Origin: Morinoia aosen
Taxonomy: Eukaryota > Arthropoda > Malacostraca > Amphipoda > Talitridae
NCBI GenBank assembly: GCA_030386875.1
Contig: CM059557.1
Location: 61,272,514-61,336,513, forward strand
DNA length: 64,000 nucleotides
Reading direction: 5' to 3'
Below, one piece after another: positions 1 through 10,799 of the stretch; the first letter of the stretch is position 1, and each line of letters starts with the position of its first letter. The translations under genes were made by a program, and so were the position numbers. The notes under the pieces are model-generated. The model saw only the letters and a list, made by a program, of their open reading frames with translations. It did not search any database and was not told where the DNA came from.

Positions 1-595
1 TCTAAAATGGTACTGGCGTCTGGCAAGCGGTGGACCGTGGAAATGGAATGATTGGATAGCTTGATGAAGACCAACCTAGACCGCACTGTTGTTTAAGGTG
101 GCTTTAGACGGAGTGTTTCTTCCCCAGGGTGACGCCCCCACCCTACCCCTCTCACCCGCTTAAGCTTCCCCACTTGCATTTAGACGGAGGGTGAGATGCC
201 CAAGGCTGCCGAAGTTGGTGCGTTCAGCAAATGTACAAGTTCCTTTACAAAAATGTATTTTGATATCACTGGAGTGAGAATTTTTACTATGGACAACTTC
301 GTAAAAAGGGATCTGTTGATTTCGAATGACAATTGCTAAATAAATGTAAGCAACCCCTCAAACTATGTTAATATAAATGAGATTTATATTGACAGAGGAT
401 TTTTTATAATCCGAAACGTTTGTTTTTTATCATGATATTCTTAGCCACGTTGGTTTTCCTATTTATCCTAAAAGTGAGATTTTCCAGAAATCAATATATA
501 TCATTTAAAATGAGATTTATTTTGGTGAAGCTGCAGAAAGCATTCTCCTGAGAAATGTCAACACAATATGTCCCAAAAAACTGGAAGAGTTTGGA

Positions 596-832
596 TTGAA
601 AGGTCTTAGTAAATGTAATTTAATAATACCATATTCAATGCATTTCTCCAACTTCGTAAAAGCAGAGCAGCATGAAAAGATAAATATAAACTGGCGAGAA
701 CTGTTTGTTCAAGATGCTCCTTTCAAGGCAGAAACGGTGTCTGAAAAATTCTGGTACGCAGTATTGTTACCCGCGGCTACCCGAGTTCATGATGCAGCTT
801 TTGTCAATACCGCATTATTTTGCTGCAGCTAG
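596..832 (+). other. Unassigned 78-codon open frame inside the outer Harbinger
   Basis: A short open frame between the left end of the outer Harbinger and its HARBI1 remnant. I do not recognise a domain. It could be a relic of the element's coding region or chance. Nothing upstream or downstream supports splicing or a promoter. Confidence 0.15.
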
Positions 833-1297
833 AGAATTTTTTCGACCCTAACTACATAAAAACAAAAAACAGGATTTCGATAAAAAGAGTAACACTAAAT
901 GCATGAATGCGATCAAAATCTACGTTAGAGAACATATTGTAGAGTGCACGAATTAGAAGGCTTCTTGAACATTTCGTGCGTAGCTTAATCAACAATTAAA
1001 TAAAAAAAACATTGGCAGAAAAAGGAAGGAGAGGAGGAGGAAGCTTCATTCCAACTGGAAGAGTAGGTAAAACCTTTAAATTTTACGTTTTATTGCTAGT
1101 TAAATAGTTTTGGTATGCTTTAAAATTTGTTGGTACATTTTCATGGAGGTTTTGGTACGATCATCAGAAAAAATTCGGCAGCTTTGGAGATTATTACTGT
1201 GATTGAGTGAGGATGTCGAAATGTAATTCAAGGTACGTGCAGAAAAGAGGACGCTATTTTTAATCTGCATACTATTTCACGAATGCCGGCATGAGAA

Positions 1298-1360
1298 GTT
1301 CAACGTATTCGTGAAGAATTCAAGAATTACTTCTTAAACGAAGGCCAAGTGCCTTGACAG
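1298..1360 (+). pseudogene. HARBI1 transposase C-terminal remnant with a nonsense codon
   Basis: Translation of these 21 codons closely follows the C-terminal end of the transposase in the younger element: a run of the type R-x-x-FKNYF, then G-Q-V-P and Q. The tryptophan expected before that last Q is replaced by a TGA stop at 1355-1357. This is the only transposase piece I can recognise in the outer element. It shows that the outer inverted repeats belong to a Harbinger that once carried its own transposase. Confidence 0.6.
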
Positions 1361-2047
1361 AAACGAATATGCTTATTAGATTAATAAGGAATGGAGGCGA
1401 ATCAATAAAACTTCGCGCAGATATAGCTTCTTATATGATCTTAATGCGCAAACTAAGGAATAATAAAATATTGCTTGCCCAGCAGATGTTTATGGAGACA
1501 AAAATAAACGATATATGCACGATAGAGTCTGATTACGGGAAATAGAAATAAGTACCTCAAATTATATCAGTCTAAGTCCCATCACGAGCCATCTTGTGTT
1601 AATAATAGCATGACAGCGAACGATTTGTGTTACTATTGTTAATGGTAATTACTTTTGAATTAAATCGAAAATAATTTCACCGATAGTACCTGATGAATAA
1701 TATTTACAACCGCAATAAATACAATCAGACTGACGCTTTGCTTTAAATAAATCAATCAATGTGAAAACTTTTGCCCTCAGCCCTTTTCATGATCAGTAGA
1801 GACTTCTTGGGTTGAGAGTACGCATGTGAACATGACGACAGGGCAGCTAAAGCAGCGCGCACACTGTGTCGGAACGGAACCGCCGCCGAAGCTTCAGAGG
1901 CCTCAGAACAGAACGGAAACGACGTTGAGAGCGCACACTGTATCAGATCGGATGAGACGTGGTCAGTGTTGAGTTGACCTTGGAAGATGAGGGTAATGTA
2001 TAATATATCTCATAGAAAATAATTAAGCCAGATACCTTCTACCTAAA

Positions 2048-4322
2048 ATGAGTGACAGTGACGAAGAAGTGTTTATGATTTGTTTAGCATTAAAGGGTGA
2101 AGAAGAGGAGAAGGAAGAAAAGAAAGGGAAGAGAGCAATGTGGGTGCACGATATTTGCGCTGCAAGAGATAGTGAAGGAGAATACAGAACATTGTTCCCT
2201 CGTTTGAAGAATGACAACGCTAAGTTCTTCAAATACTTTCGTCTGAGCTTCGAAAAATTTTGCGAACTGCGTTCGTATATTGAAGAAGACATAACCAAGG
2301 AAGATACAACGTTTAGAAGATCAATTTCAACAGAAGAACGACTGGCTGTAACACTCAGGTAGGTAATAAAAGTTAAATTTTCACTAATATTTAATGTTTA
2401 CCATTACATGAATTAATACAATGCTTCTTCATTTGAGAACAAATATTATAGGTGAGTGACTTTACATATGTGTGTAAGCACGTTGAGTACTTTCTGGTGG
2501 TTCAGATGAGATTGATAGGTGGTTTTCAGACATATCTTGTGGCATAATCTGGATCGGTGGAAAACGATGGACTGGTAGAGATGGTAATGGAGGCTGGGAA
2601 TGTGTTGGACCACAGTATAATGGGGATGGTGATGGAGATGGTACATGTACTGAACTACAACTTGAGAAATTTGGTGATGGGGAAGAATGGTGTGATGAAG
2701 TTGAGCTAAGGTTTTTGTATTCATACTCAGACAGAATAGAACTGAAACGAACTTTGATTTCAACTTGTAGCATAGGGGAAAAAGTTCGAACAGTTGCCTC
2801 TGCCATTTTAAAGTATGCAGTTAAATGGTCTGTACCCGAATTTTTACTTTCTAAATATGTAGATAGCATATCATAGGCTGAAGTTTGTGGAGTGCACCTC
2901 TTCTTCTTTGAAGGAGTTGCCATTGCCGCTGTTTTAGGTTTATCAGGCACAGTAATGTCAGAGTTAGAACATTCGTCATCGTGCTCTTCTTCAAAATCTT
3001 GTGTTGTGACGATTTCAGATTTCCCCGTACTACTGGTTCCTGCATCAACATTCTCGTTCTGATCCTCAATACTATTTAAATTTGTTGTTTGAGACCTCTT
3101 CTGAGAAACATGCGTTTTCAAAAAACCCATCTGTTGCTCATACTTCCATGGCGCCACATTCACTGCTTTTTGACCACTCGCAGTTTTTTTTTCCTGTTCA
3201 AGGCCTTCCTATAGCAATCCCGCAATGCAGTCCATCTCCTCTTGACTGCTTGCACCGTAAAACAAAAAATCAGCGTATAAACATTTTAGGCGAATCAAAG
3301 GGCGTTAATAGTAGAAATCATTTAATTTTTTTAGATATTTTGTAGCACTAAAATTGTACAATTTTGTATTCACTAATAGATTTTTTGTTTGTTCTTTGAC
3401 AGATTCCTGGGCCATGGTGGAAGTTACAAGACTATTGCATTTAGCTACCGAATGGGAGAGGCAACTGTTAGAGCCATTGTTTACTCTACTTGTGATGCTA
3501 TTTGGAAAAGATTGAGACCAATGGTTATGGCTCCACCCAACGTATCGAAATGGGAGGAAATAGCAGAAGGTTTTGCAACCAAATGGCAATTTCCTAACGT
3601 AATAGGTGCGATAGATGGCAAGCACGTAGTGATAACAAAGCCAAAAAACAGCGGCTTGCTTTATTTCAATTATGAGAAAGACTTTAGCATTGTACTGATG
3701 GCGCTAGTAGATGCAGATTGCAAATTCATCGTGGTAGATGTTGGAGCCCATGGAAAAAACAGCGATGGCGCTATATTGAGAGACTCTAAATTAGGTAAAA
3801 GTCTTGTATCTAATATATTGAATATACCCTCACCGAGAGCATTACCTAACACGAATGTTGTTCTCTCACACGTTGTGGTAGGGGACGAAGCGTTTCCTCT
3901 TCATAATTATATCATGCGGCCTTTTTCCGGGATCTCAGGTTGCTAATAATGAAGCAAACAAAATACATAACTACCGACATTTCAGAGCTAGGCGAGTGTC
4001 GGAAAATGCATTCGAAATCTTGACCAAAAAATTTAGAATTTTCAGTCAGAAACTGGAAATAACACCAGACCATGTTGATACTGTTGTCTTAGCAACTACA
4101 TGTTTGCATAACTTCCTACGAAATGATACACATTTTTGGGGAGAAGGTGAGCTCGAGAGTAAAGAAATACAAACCGGCATGCAACCTCTCTCTGGAGTGG
4201 GAGGCAATGCTGTTCGTCAGGCTTTCGAAATAAGGGATAGCTTTAAGAATTATTTTATTTCACCGCAAGGACAAGTACCTTGGCAGAATGAGGTAATAAA
4301 CAGAGGAAAGCAACAGAATTAA
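2048..4322 (+). pseudogene. HARBI1-like Harbinger transposase, two exons, one frameshift
   Basis: DDE nuclease that cuts and joins Harbinger DNA. Exon 1 (ATG 2048 to 2358) ends at CTCAG|GTAGGT; exon 2 starts at 3403 after a pyrimidine tract and CAG, and the phases join an AGA codon into the family motif R-F-L-x-x-G-x-S. Acidic catalytic candidates are the D of IDGKHV (3614-3616), the D of VDVG (3737-3739) and the E after GD in GDEAF (3887-3889). Near 3930 the frame shifts by one base: reading continues in another frame through the R-ARRV-x-ENAF-region motif to the C-terminal FKNYF segment and a stop at 4320-4322. Length and order fit a full HARBI1 protein apart from the shift. An AATAAA lies near 4415. 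Exon 2 lies inside the intron of the opposite-strand MADF gene. Confidence 0.85.
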
Positions 4323-4581
4323 CATTAGCAGCAAGGTAAATGCAAGAAATATATCCGTATTCACCGTCCTTAATTCCAATGCCTTTGTGGTTAAAGCACA
4401 AAAAATATACTAAAATAAATTAAAATGGTGGTTTCTTACCTGGCATTTCCATGTGTTTGGCAATTTCCTCCCATGCGTTGTCCTTACGTGTGGTGTCATA
4501 ATAATACTTATGACCAATATCATACAGTACTTCGTATTGGGATACTAAGACCATTAGCTTTTCATCATTATTTTCGGCCAT
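2462..4581 (-). pseudogene. MADF-BESS (Myb/SANT-like) protein of the Harbinger element, frameshifted
   Basis: DNA-binding partner of HARBI1, thought to bring the nuclease to the transposon ends. Exon 1 (4581 down to 4440; I inferred it from the sequence) encodes the start of a MADF domain with the W-EEIA motif and ends at a consensus G|GTAAGA donor. Exon 2 begins at 3245 after AG with matching phase, giving V-K-R-R-W-x-x-LRD-x-Y, the second half of the domain. An A9 run (3184-3192 on the plus strand as T9) breaks the frame before PWKY and F-L-K. The C-terminus has a BESS-like helix (around HLTAYFKMAE), then a Ser/Pro/His-rich tail. The intron 3246-4439 contains transposase exon 2. Confidence 0.75.
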
Positions 4582-5486
4582 AATTTAATTTCGACACGGA
4601 CACACCCAAACATTACGTTGATAAGCTCTCAACTGCTCAGCAACTCCCGCCACCACCTCACAACAGCCAGTCTGCGCATGCGCGGCCTCTCAGGCGCGTC
4701 AGAATCTTCAGAAAAAATATCTTTCCAAGAATTCTACGGCGTTTCCGTTCCCATCTGAAGCGTCGGTTCCGTTCCGATCTAAATCAGTGTGCGTGTTCAG
4801 GTAGAAAGGTTTGTTTTTTATTTCCTTCAGACGTTTCGTTTCCGATCCGACGCATCGTTTCCGACACAGTGTGCGCGCTGCTTAAGACGTACCCTTCCCT
4901 CAAGACTGTCTGTAGCGCACTGTCTCTCTGTGGCTCTCAGGCAGTCCCAGCATGAACGAGGGCAACGTCAACACGCCTGGGGAACGGGTGGGAGGTGGGA
5001 GGCAATAGATCGGGGGTTTAGGGTTTTTTTGAAGAGGTGGGGAGGGAGAGAGGGCGTTTCCCCGGGGAAGGCACCCTCCGTTTTAAACCAGCTTTAGTGA
5101 TCCATTCAGTCTGAAACGAGAGGAAATGGGCGGGGTTTGAGCCTCTCTTCAATGCTCAAGCGCTCACTCAGTGATCGTGTCAACAGGCCTTTAGGTCGGC
5201 ATGCCTGACGTGCTCAAGCACCATGACTATGCTCAAAGCCCTGCTCTGGCGCTTCGCGGCGCTCAAAAGCATGGACATACTGTATTAACTCGCTGATTCG
5301 AAAACTCGCTTTGAAAAATTTTCCAGCCACGTAAATATTGAGCCAAACGACAGAAGCGAGTCATATAATATCGACTTTTATTTATGATTCAGAATAAGTG
5401 ACCCAAATTCAAGACTGAGCGAAAATGTGGTGAGGTAAAATGAGAGAACAACTGGAAGTACTTCAAAATTCTAATCTCATACTGTA

Positions 5487-6155
5487 TATGATCAAAAGTA
5501 TCTGGACACACCCTAAAACATACGTTTTCATTTTGGGTACATTGTGCTGCCATCTACTGCCAGGTACTCTATATCAGCGATCTCAGTAGTCATTAGACAT
5601 CGTTTTAGAGCAAAATGGGGAGCTCCGCGGAACTCACAGACTTCGAACGTGGTTAGGTGATTGGGTGTCACTTGTGTCAGAAGTCTGATGAAAACAACGC
5701 CTCGCTTGGAGAAAGGAGGGTAAACATTGAACGATTGAACAATGGAAAAACGTGCTGAGGAATGACGAATCACGGTACACAATGGGGCGATCCGATGGCA
5801 GGGTGTGGGTAAGGCGAATGCCCGGCGAACGTCATCTGTCAGCGTGTGTAGTGCCATCAGTAAAATTTGTATGCGGTGGTGTTATGGTGTGGCCGTGTTT
5901 TTCGTGGAGGGGGCTTGCACCTCTTGTTGTTTTGCATGGCACTATCACAGTACAAGTCTTCATTGATGTTTAATCACCTTCTTGCTTCCCACTATTGAAG
6001 AGCAATTCGGGGATGACAATTGCATTTTATAACACGATCGAACACCTTGTGCACACAGTACGGCCTGTAGCGAAGGGGTTAAACGGCAATAACATCCCTC
6101 TAATGGACTGGCCTGCACAGAGTCCTGACTTGAATCCCATCGAACATCTTAAATA
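5487..6155 (+). pseudogene. Tc1-like transposase relic
   Basis: The left end TATGATCAAAAGTATCTGGA resembles Tc1-family terminal repeats. The translated fragments follow a Tc1 DDE transposase: start near 5612, N-terminal TDFERG-like piece near 5640, then [24 protein letters not shown] and a PL-V-LHGT stretch (5752-5950), and finally MDWPAQSPDLNPIEHL (about 6103-6150), which holds the third acidic region. Much of the middle, including the full helix-turn-helix and the second D region, is deleted or shifted, and stops interrupt all frames. No matching right end is visible. It is inactive. Confidence 0.75.
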
Positions 6156-6239
6156 AAGGACACCGTCTGGGTAAGAGAAAAAGTCCGTCATTTATGGATG
6201 GATTTCTCTGAAATTTTCGCAGTAGGTGTGAAATGATGC

Positions 6240-6835
6240 AAAGATCATTTGTTATTTCGACAAAATTTTTGTATCTGCACTTTTTTTGTGGATTTTGATA
6301 AAAAAAAATTTAAAAATGTGACCGTTTTTCATTTTTTTTTCATGTCGTGTAATTTTCAAAATAATAGATGTATCGAAAAATGTAACCCCTTATGGATACA
6401 CCTTGCTAAGCCCTATCGAATGGTATATAAACCATTCTTGTAGCTCTAAAATTGTGGAAGAAGATACATTTGAGAAACCAATTAGCATGTTTCCAGAAAA
6501 ACGTGTTTTTCACAAAAAAATGTTTTTCTTTTTATTTTCTGAACAACAGGATTTTCTACAATGAACTCTTGAGCGTTAGTAGCTCTTTTCAAGCCCTTTC
6601 GATTGATATAATTTACATTGCTGTAGCTCTGTAACTCTGGGAAAAAATATACAACAAAAGACAATACGTGTAATTCTTCAAAACAACTATATACGTTTTT
6701 TATTTTTTTATTTTTTTTCGACCAAAATACGTTTTTTTGTTACGTCAAATCATTTATTTTATAGCTCTTTTCAAGCCCTTTGGATTGGTGTGCTCACCAT
6801 GCTGTCTATGATACTGCAGCTGTCATCGAGCTATG
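6240..6835. repeat. AT-rich degenerate tandem repeat, period about 182 bp
   Basis: The phrase AAGCCCT followed by T-CGA/GGAT-TGGT and, in the first two copies, TGTAGCTCT recurs at 6408, 6591 and 6773, spacings of 183 and 182 bp, separated by T-rich stretches with TTTTTTCA-type runs. The short open frames here are not conserved between units. It looks like a decayed satellite or the repeated arm of an element. Confidence 0.5.
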
Positions 6836-6858
6836 AATGAAAGCTGCGGTATCATAGA
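6807..6858. repeat. Short inverted repeat at the edge of the 355-bp duplication
   Basis: TCTATGATACTGCAGCT at 6807 pairs with AGCTGCGGTATCATAGA ending at 6858, 17 bp with one mismatch, around an 18-base loop. Part of the right arm (ATCATAGATA) recurs at the start of the second 355-bp unit. Confidence 0.5.
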
Positions 6859-7555
6859 TACGGCATAACAGCTAAATTCTGAAATTGTCAAAAACTATAA
6901 AAAAAATATTTACTCAGCGTTAGAATGTTTCGTTTGAATAATGGAAGCACTCTGAGTAGCCCATTAACGAACTATAATGCCATTCCCGCAGAGAAACACG
7001 CTCAATTGACCCCCAATAATGAGGGGGGGAGGGTTCAAGGTCACTCCACCTCCATCGCTTTCCCCCTTATGGTGGGCGCACTATTCGGAGTAGACGTAAA
7101 CGGAAAGTACCAATGAAAGCGCATGAAAATCCTCTATAAGATGCAAATAAAAATAGAAAATCAACACATATCCCGATTTCTATCAAGACGGTCTCCTGCT
7201 GCGTGATCATAGATACAGCAGAACAGCTAAATTCTTAAATTGTCAAAATTCTATAAAAAATGTTCATTCAGCGTTAGAATGTTTCGTTTGAATAATGAAA
7301 GCACTTTGAGTCGCCCATGAACGAACTATATTGTCATTGCCGCAGAGAAGCACGCTCAATTGACCCCCAATAATGAGGAGGGGGATGGGTCAAGGTCACG
7401 CCACCCCCATCGCTTTCCCTCCCTCTGGTGGGCGCACTATTCGGAGTAGACGTAAACGGAATGTACCAATGGAAGCGCAAGAAAATCCTCTATAATATGC
7501 ATATAAAAACATAAAATCAACACATATCCTGATTTCTACCCAGACGGTGTCCTTA
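6851..7555. repeat. Tandem duplication of a 355-bp unit
   Basis: Two copies start at ATCATAGATACRG (6851 and 7206). Both run through TGTTTCGTTTGAATAATG, CTCAATTGACCCCCAATAAT, the C-rich CCATCGCTTTCCC segment and GGAGTAGACGTAAACGGA, ending near GATTTCTA-CAGACGG. Divergence is roughly ten percent by eye. I see no coding capacity. It may be an internal duplication of a non-autonomous element. Confidence 0.8.
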
Positions 7556-7556
7556 A

Positions 7557-8085
7557 GGCCCTGATACACTCAGCAAATATCCCGGTGATAACCGCCAGCA
7601 CGCCTCGCAATGTGCCTCCCATCCCTGCACACCAGCCAGTTGGCAGAGGGGCCACCGAGCTTTCAGTGATCCGTGCATGTTTGGATAAGACGGGTGCCAC
7701 ACCGATGAGCAGTACCATTTCGTGCGTTGACGGGAGAGGTATGCAGCTATATCTTGCTCCGCAATTGAGTCGACAAAACTAAAACGCTGAATTTTATTGA
7801 CACACTTAAAAATTACGACTGCTTGTGGAATGTGAAAAGCAGCTCCTACAAAAAGCTAAAACACACCGCAATGGGTGTTTTATCTTTATCCTGCGCTCTA
7901 AACGGCTGGTCGCAATCGCGTACCTACCCGTACGACACTCTGAGGCAGACTGACGCCTTTCATTGCATTCCGCGGTGCTTCATCTTGCGAACTGAGTGTA
8001 TCATGTCGCTAGTTCTCACTTCAACTGGCGGCTGGATCCACTGCCGCAATTTCTCGAGTCATGAACGCCACAGTATCGGGGCCCC
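7557..8085. mobile_element. Probable TTAA-targeting MITE
   Basis: GGCCCTGATAC at the left end pairs with the reverse complement of GTATCGGGGCCCC at the right, and both ends abut TTAA (7553-7556 and 8086-8089). The 529-bp interior has short open frames only. TTAA flanks suggest a piggyBac-type or similar mobiliser; the repeat is short and carries a 2-bp gap, so the assignment is tentative. Confidence 0.45.
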
Positions 8086-8329
8086 TTAAGGCCATTTTAC
8101 ACGTGCGGAGTTTTCAACGGCAGTTGACTACTGGTGTACACATGAAACCACGCCCATGAGAGTAACTGCGTGCGCAACTGCAGTCGATGCTTTTACACGT
8201 AGTTACCCTTGCAGTCAACGCAGTCAATGTAGCGAAGGGAGCAGCAACAATATAGACCAACTCTTGGTAGCCACAGATCTATTTTTCAAGAGCTAATTAG
8301 TACTGATGAGAAATTATTCTGAAAGTATA

Positions 8330-8690
8330 TACCCCTCAGGAGGATACAACTATTGTATCTATGGGAATTAGCGCTCCCAGGGGACTATGTAAGGGCCTGA
8401 GCTAAAGGTTAGGTAGGCTTCATTTTTGTTGAAATAGAATAGGTTTTTATTTTGTTACGGACCATCTTTTTTCGGTTAACTGCTGTCCTGTTTTTCAGCA
8501 CCTCCTACTTTCTTCTTCAACTTTGATCTTGTTTCATGAACTTCTTTCTTATCTTAATGTTTCTGTGCCCTTTCTGCATAGATTCCACGTTCCCTTAACT
8601 CCATACTAAATGGTGCCTTCTTCTTTCCTCTCTTTGGATCGCCTTTGTTGCGGATAGGGAGGCTTAAACTAACTAATAATCTAATCTGAA
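8330..8690 (+). repeat. Dispersed repeat family, copy 1
   Basis: Begins around GGAGGATACAACTATTGTAT and ends around GGGAGGCTTAAACTAACTAA. The same order of motifs (TTGTTTCATGAACTTCTT, CATAGATTC, AAATGRTGCCTTC, GGGAGGCT) occurs at 32456-32650 and, inverted, at 52650-53276. No coding frame or tRNA-like promoter recognised. Confidence 0.6.
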
Positions 8691-8721
8691 AGTATATAAG
8701 GCTTTAAGTACCCATGTTTCA

Positions 8722-9560
8722 GCATCTTCTCCACAAAGTGACTGGAAAATTTGGAAATAATGAAAAACTCCATCCCACCAGGAGCTACATTGTGAAGCTA
8801 CGTTCCGGAAACATCTGTCAAAAAGCTGAGAAGATCGTCAACCACAGTTTTGGAAGAACACGTCGTCAGTTCCAGAACAAAATTAGGTATTTTCTTCAAG
8901 ACCATATTTTCAGATCTAAAGTTTAAATTTTAGATTTTATTGGTTTCACAGTATAATTTGAGAGACTGTCAGAAATTTTTCAAAACGCCATCATCTCTAA
9001 AGTTTATATTTATATATTTTTCTAATTTAGTATTCAATAAACATGAAGAGTCTTTGTACATTACGTTTATATCACAACATCATCTCCTGAGAACACCATT
9101 GTGTATACTCGACAATAACTGCACGTATGGCACTTGCCATACACCTCCTCCACAAAAAAGTGACTGAAAAAATTCGGCAATAATGAGAAACTCCATCCCA
9201 CCAGGAGCTAGATTGTGAAGGTAAGTTACTGCAAACATCTTTCAAAAAGCAGAGAAGAGAAGATCGTCAACACGTCGTCAGCACCAGAACCAAATTTTTT
9301 TTATTTACTTCAAGACCGTATTTTCATTTCTGTTATTCGAATTTTAGATTTTACTGCTTTCACTGTATAATTTGAAAGATTTAAAAAATTTCACGATGCA
9401 TATAATCTCTAGATTTTATTTTTATAATCTTCCAATTTAGTATTCAATATAAAAGATGAGTATTTATACATCGCGATTAATATCCCAACATCATCTCCAG
9501 CGAACACCATCGTGTATACTCGACAATAATTGCCCGCAAAGCACTCGCCGTCTCATTACC
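8722..9560. repeat. Internal tandem duplication, unit about 419 bp
   Basis: The two halves align from CTCCACAAA (8729 and 9148) through GGAGCTA-ATTGTGAAG and AAGATCGTCAAC to ACACCATYGTGTATACTCGA. Several indels separate them. The duplication lies wholly inside the 8089-9732 element. Confidence 0.7.
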
Positions 9561-9814
9561 ACCGGCAAGCTAGCAGCTGCAGTCAACAGAATCAAGACAT
9601 GCTTGATCGCCACGGTTGACTACTGCCCGATCGTGAGTAGTCAAAAAGTGGGCGGGGCGTTGAGCAAATAGGCGGCGCTCAGTTCACGTGTAGTCAACTG
9701 TCGTTGAAAACTCCGCACGCGTAAAATGGCCTTTAAGGGATGTTTTGGAACGCCGACTTCGTGCCAGGCCTCACCGACATCCATCGATACTTCTCCTCAG
9801 TGCCGTACTCAGTA

Positions 9815-10501
9815 GGGTGGAGCGTTTTTTCACGATTTTCAATGTTCTAATATGGGTAGTGTAGAAAAGTTGTGAATGCATGTCAAAATAACTCATGCAA
9901 AATCTTAGACCTGTATGATAAAATTTTCCCGTTGCACAAGCGCATTGAAAATTTGAAAAAGTGAGAAAAATTGCTAATATTTTCCAAGTGTGGAGTAAAT
10001 AAAAAAATTGTCGCATTGACTTTGGGTAAGTTTTAAATGAAAGTACTAAATTTGCTCTAAAATTTCATTTCAATATGTTTTCCTGTGAAACTTCGTCTTC
10101 TGCTTGCACATTTGATCAGAAAAATGGAAAAAATACTTTAAAATGTAGTGTTTTTAGAATGTCACTATTTTTACATGTGGAGATTCACCTTCTTGTGTAA
10201 TGATTTATATGCAGCTCTTAGTTTATTTTATCGATTATTAGGGTAATAATGACAATAAAATAATCCAGAACTCACTACGTGGAAGTGGCTGCATGTCGAG
10301 TTCCACCCTACCCAACCCAACCTCCCATCCATGTTAGGTAGTCAAATTTAGTTCAATCTGTATTGATTTTTTGTTTCAAATTTTGACAACTTCTTTCTAC
10401 CTTCAATTCTGTTTCTTATGTACCCGTCACGGGCCTCATTGCCAACTACAGAGGTAGAGGCATCTGTCACTAGTTTATTAAATCTTTCGACTGCCTGTGT
10501 G
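9815..10501 (-). pseudogene. Copy A: 3' fragment of an uncharacterised transposase-like element
   Basis: Shares its end GGGTGGAGCGTTTTTTCACG and the following 500 bp with copies at 22498-23706 and 24291-25873. On the minus strand, the last codons of the protein (QAVERF-KLVTDAS, VGNEARDGYIRNRIEGRKK) run from 10501 to a stop at 10348. Similarity breaks abruptly at 10501, so only the C-terminal 50 or so residues and the 3' region are present. The sequence beyond the break (to about 10790) is unassigned. Confidence 0.8.
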
Positions 10502-10799
10502 TAAACTGCATGCAGATCTTGCAGTAAACTACTCACACCGTAGGTATCAAATGAGCCTGTGGCAGAGTGAATTTGGCCCGATCATGGTAGAAGAAAATAT
10601 TGTCTACCTATTCGCCAGATTTTAATCTTACGAGGTTTTCGGTATGTTAAAAATTCACTATTCTGGGGAAATTTATCGTTGCCACTTCTCCGTACGTGTT
10701 GCGAATTTCACCAAGAATTTCTACGTTCTGCTGCAGGTACAGTCTGGTGCTGTTTGAAACTTGATGACTAAGGAAATGATTATACTGAATAAAAAGTGA

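Larger units (their letters stand above)
1851..4882. mobile_element. Complete PIF/Harbinger transposon, TAA target duplication
   Basis: Terminal inverted repeats of about 24 bp (AGCAGCGCGCACACTGTGTC... at 1851 and its reverse complement ending at 4882) are flanked by TAA at 1848-1850 and 4883-4885. Subterminal copies of the GCACACTGT-type motif occur near 1932 and 4789. The 3,032-bp body holds the two proteins typical of autonomous Harbingers: a HARBI1-like DDE nuclease on the plus strand and a MADF-BESS DNA-binding protein on the minus strand. Ends and target duplication are intact, but each gene has one frameshift, so this copy is probably no longer autonomous. Confidence 0.88.
96..5093. 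mobile_element. Outer, decayed PIF/Harbinger transposon interrupted by a younger one
   Basis: The two ends form an imperfect terminal inverted repeat: AGGTGGCTTTAGACGGAG at 96 pairs with the reverse complement of the sequence ending at 5093, with several mismatches, followed on both sides by C-rich tracts. Each end is flanked by TTA (93-95 and 5094-5096), the 3-bp duplication typical of PIF/Harbinger. The interior keeps a recognisable piece of the HARBI1 C-terminus near 1298-1360. A second complete Harbinger (1851-4882) sits inside. The mismatched ends and missing transposase body suggest an old, inactive copy. Confidence 0.6.
8089..9732. mobile_element. Non-autonomous Harbinger-type element, TTA duplication
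   Basis: The ends carry a strong inverted repeat of more than 40 bp: AGGCCATTTTAC[A/G]CGTGCGG followed by AGTTTTCAACG and CAGTTGACTAC, two visible mismatches. TTA flanks both ends (8086-8088, 9733-9735). The interior has no transposase. It contains a dispersed-repeat copy (8330-8690) and a tandem duplication of about 419 bp (units near 8722-9140 and 9141-9560, sharing CTCCACAAA, CTCCATCCCACCAGGAGCTA and ATACTCGACAATAA). Confidence 0.85.
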
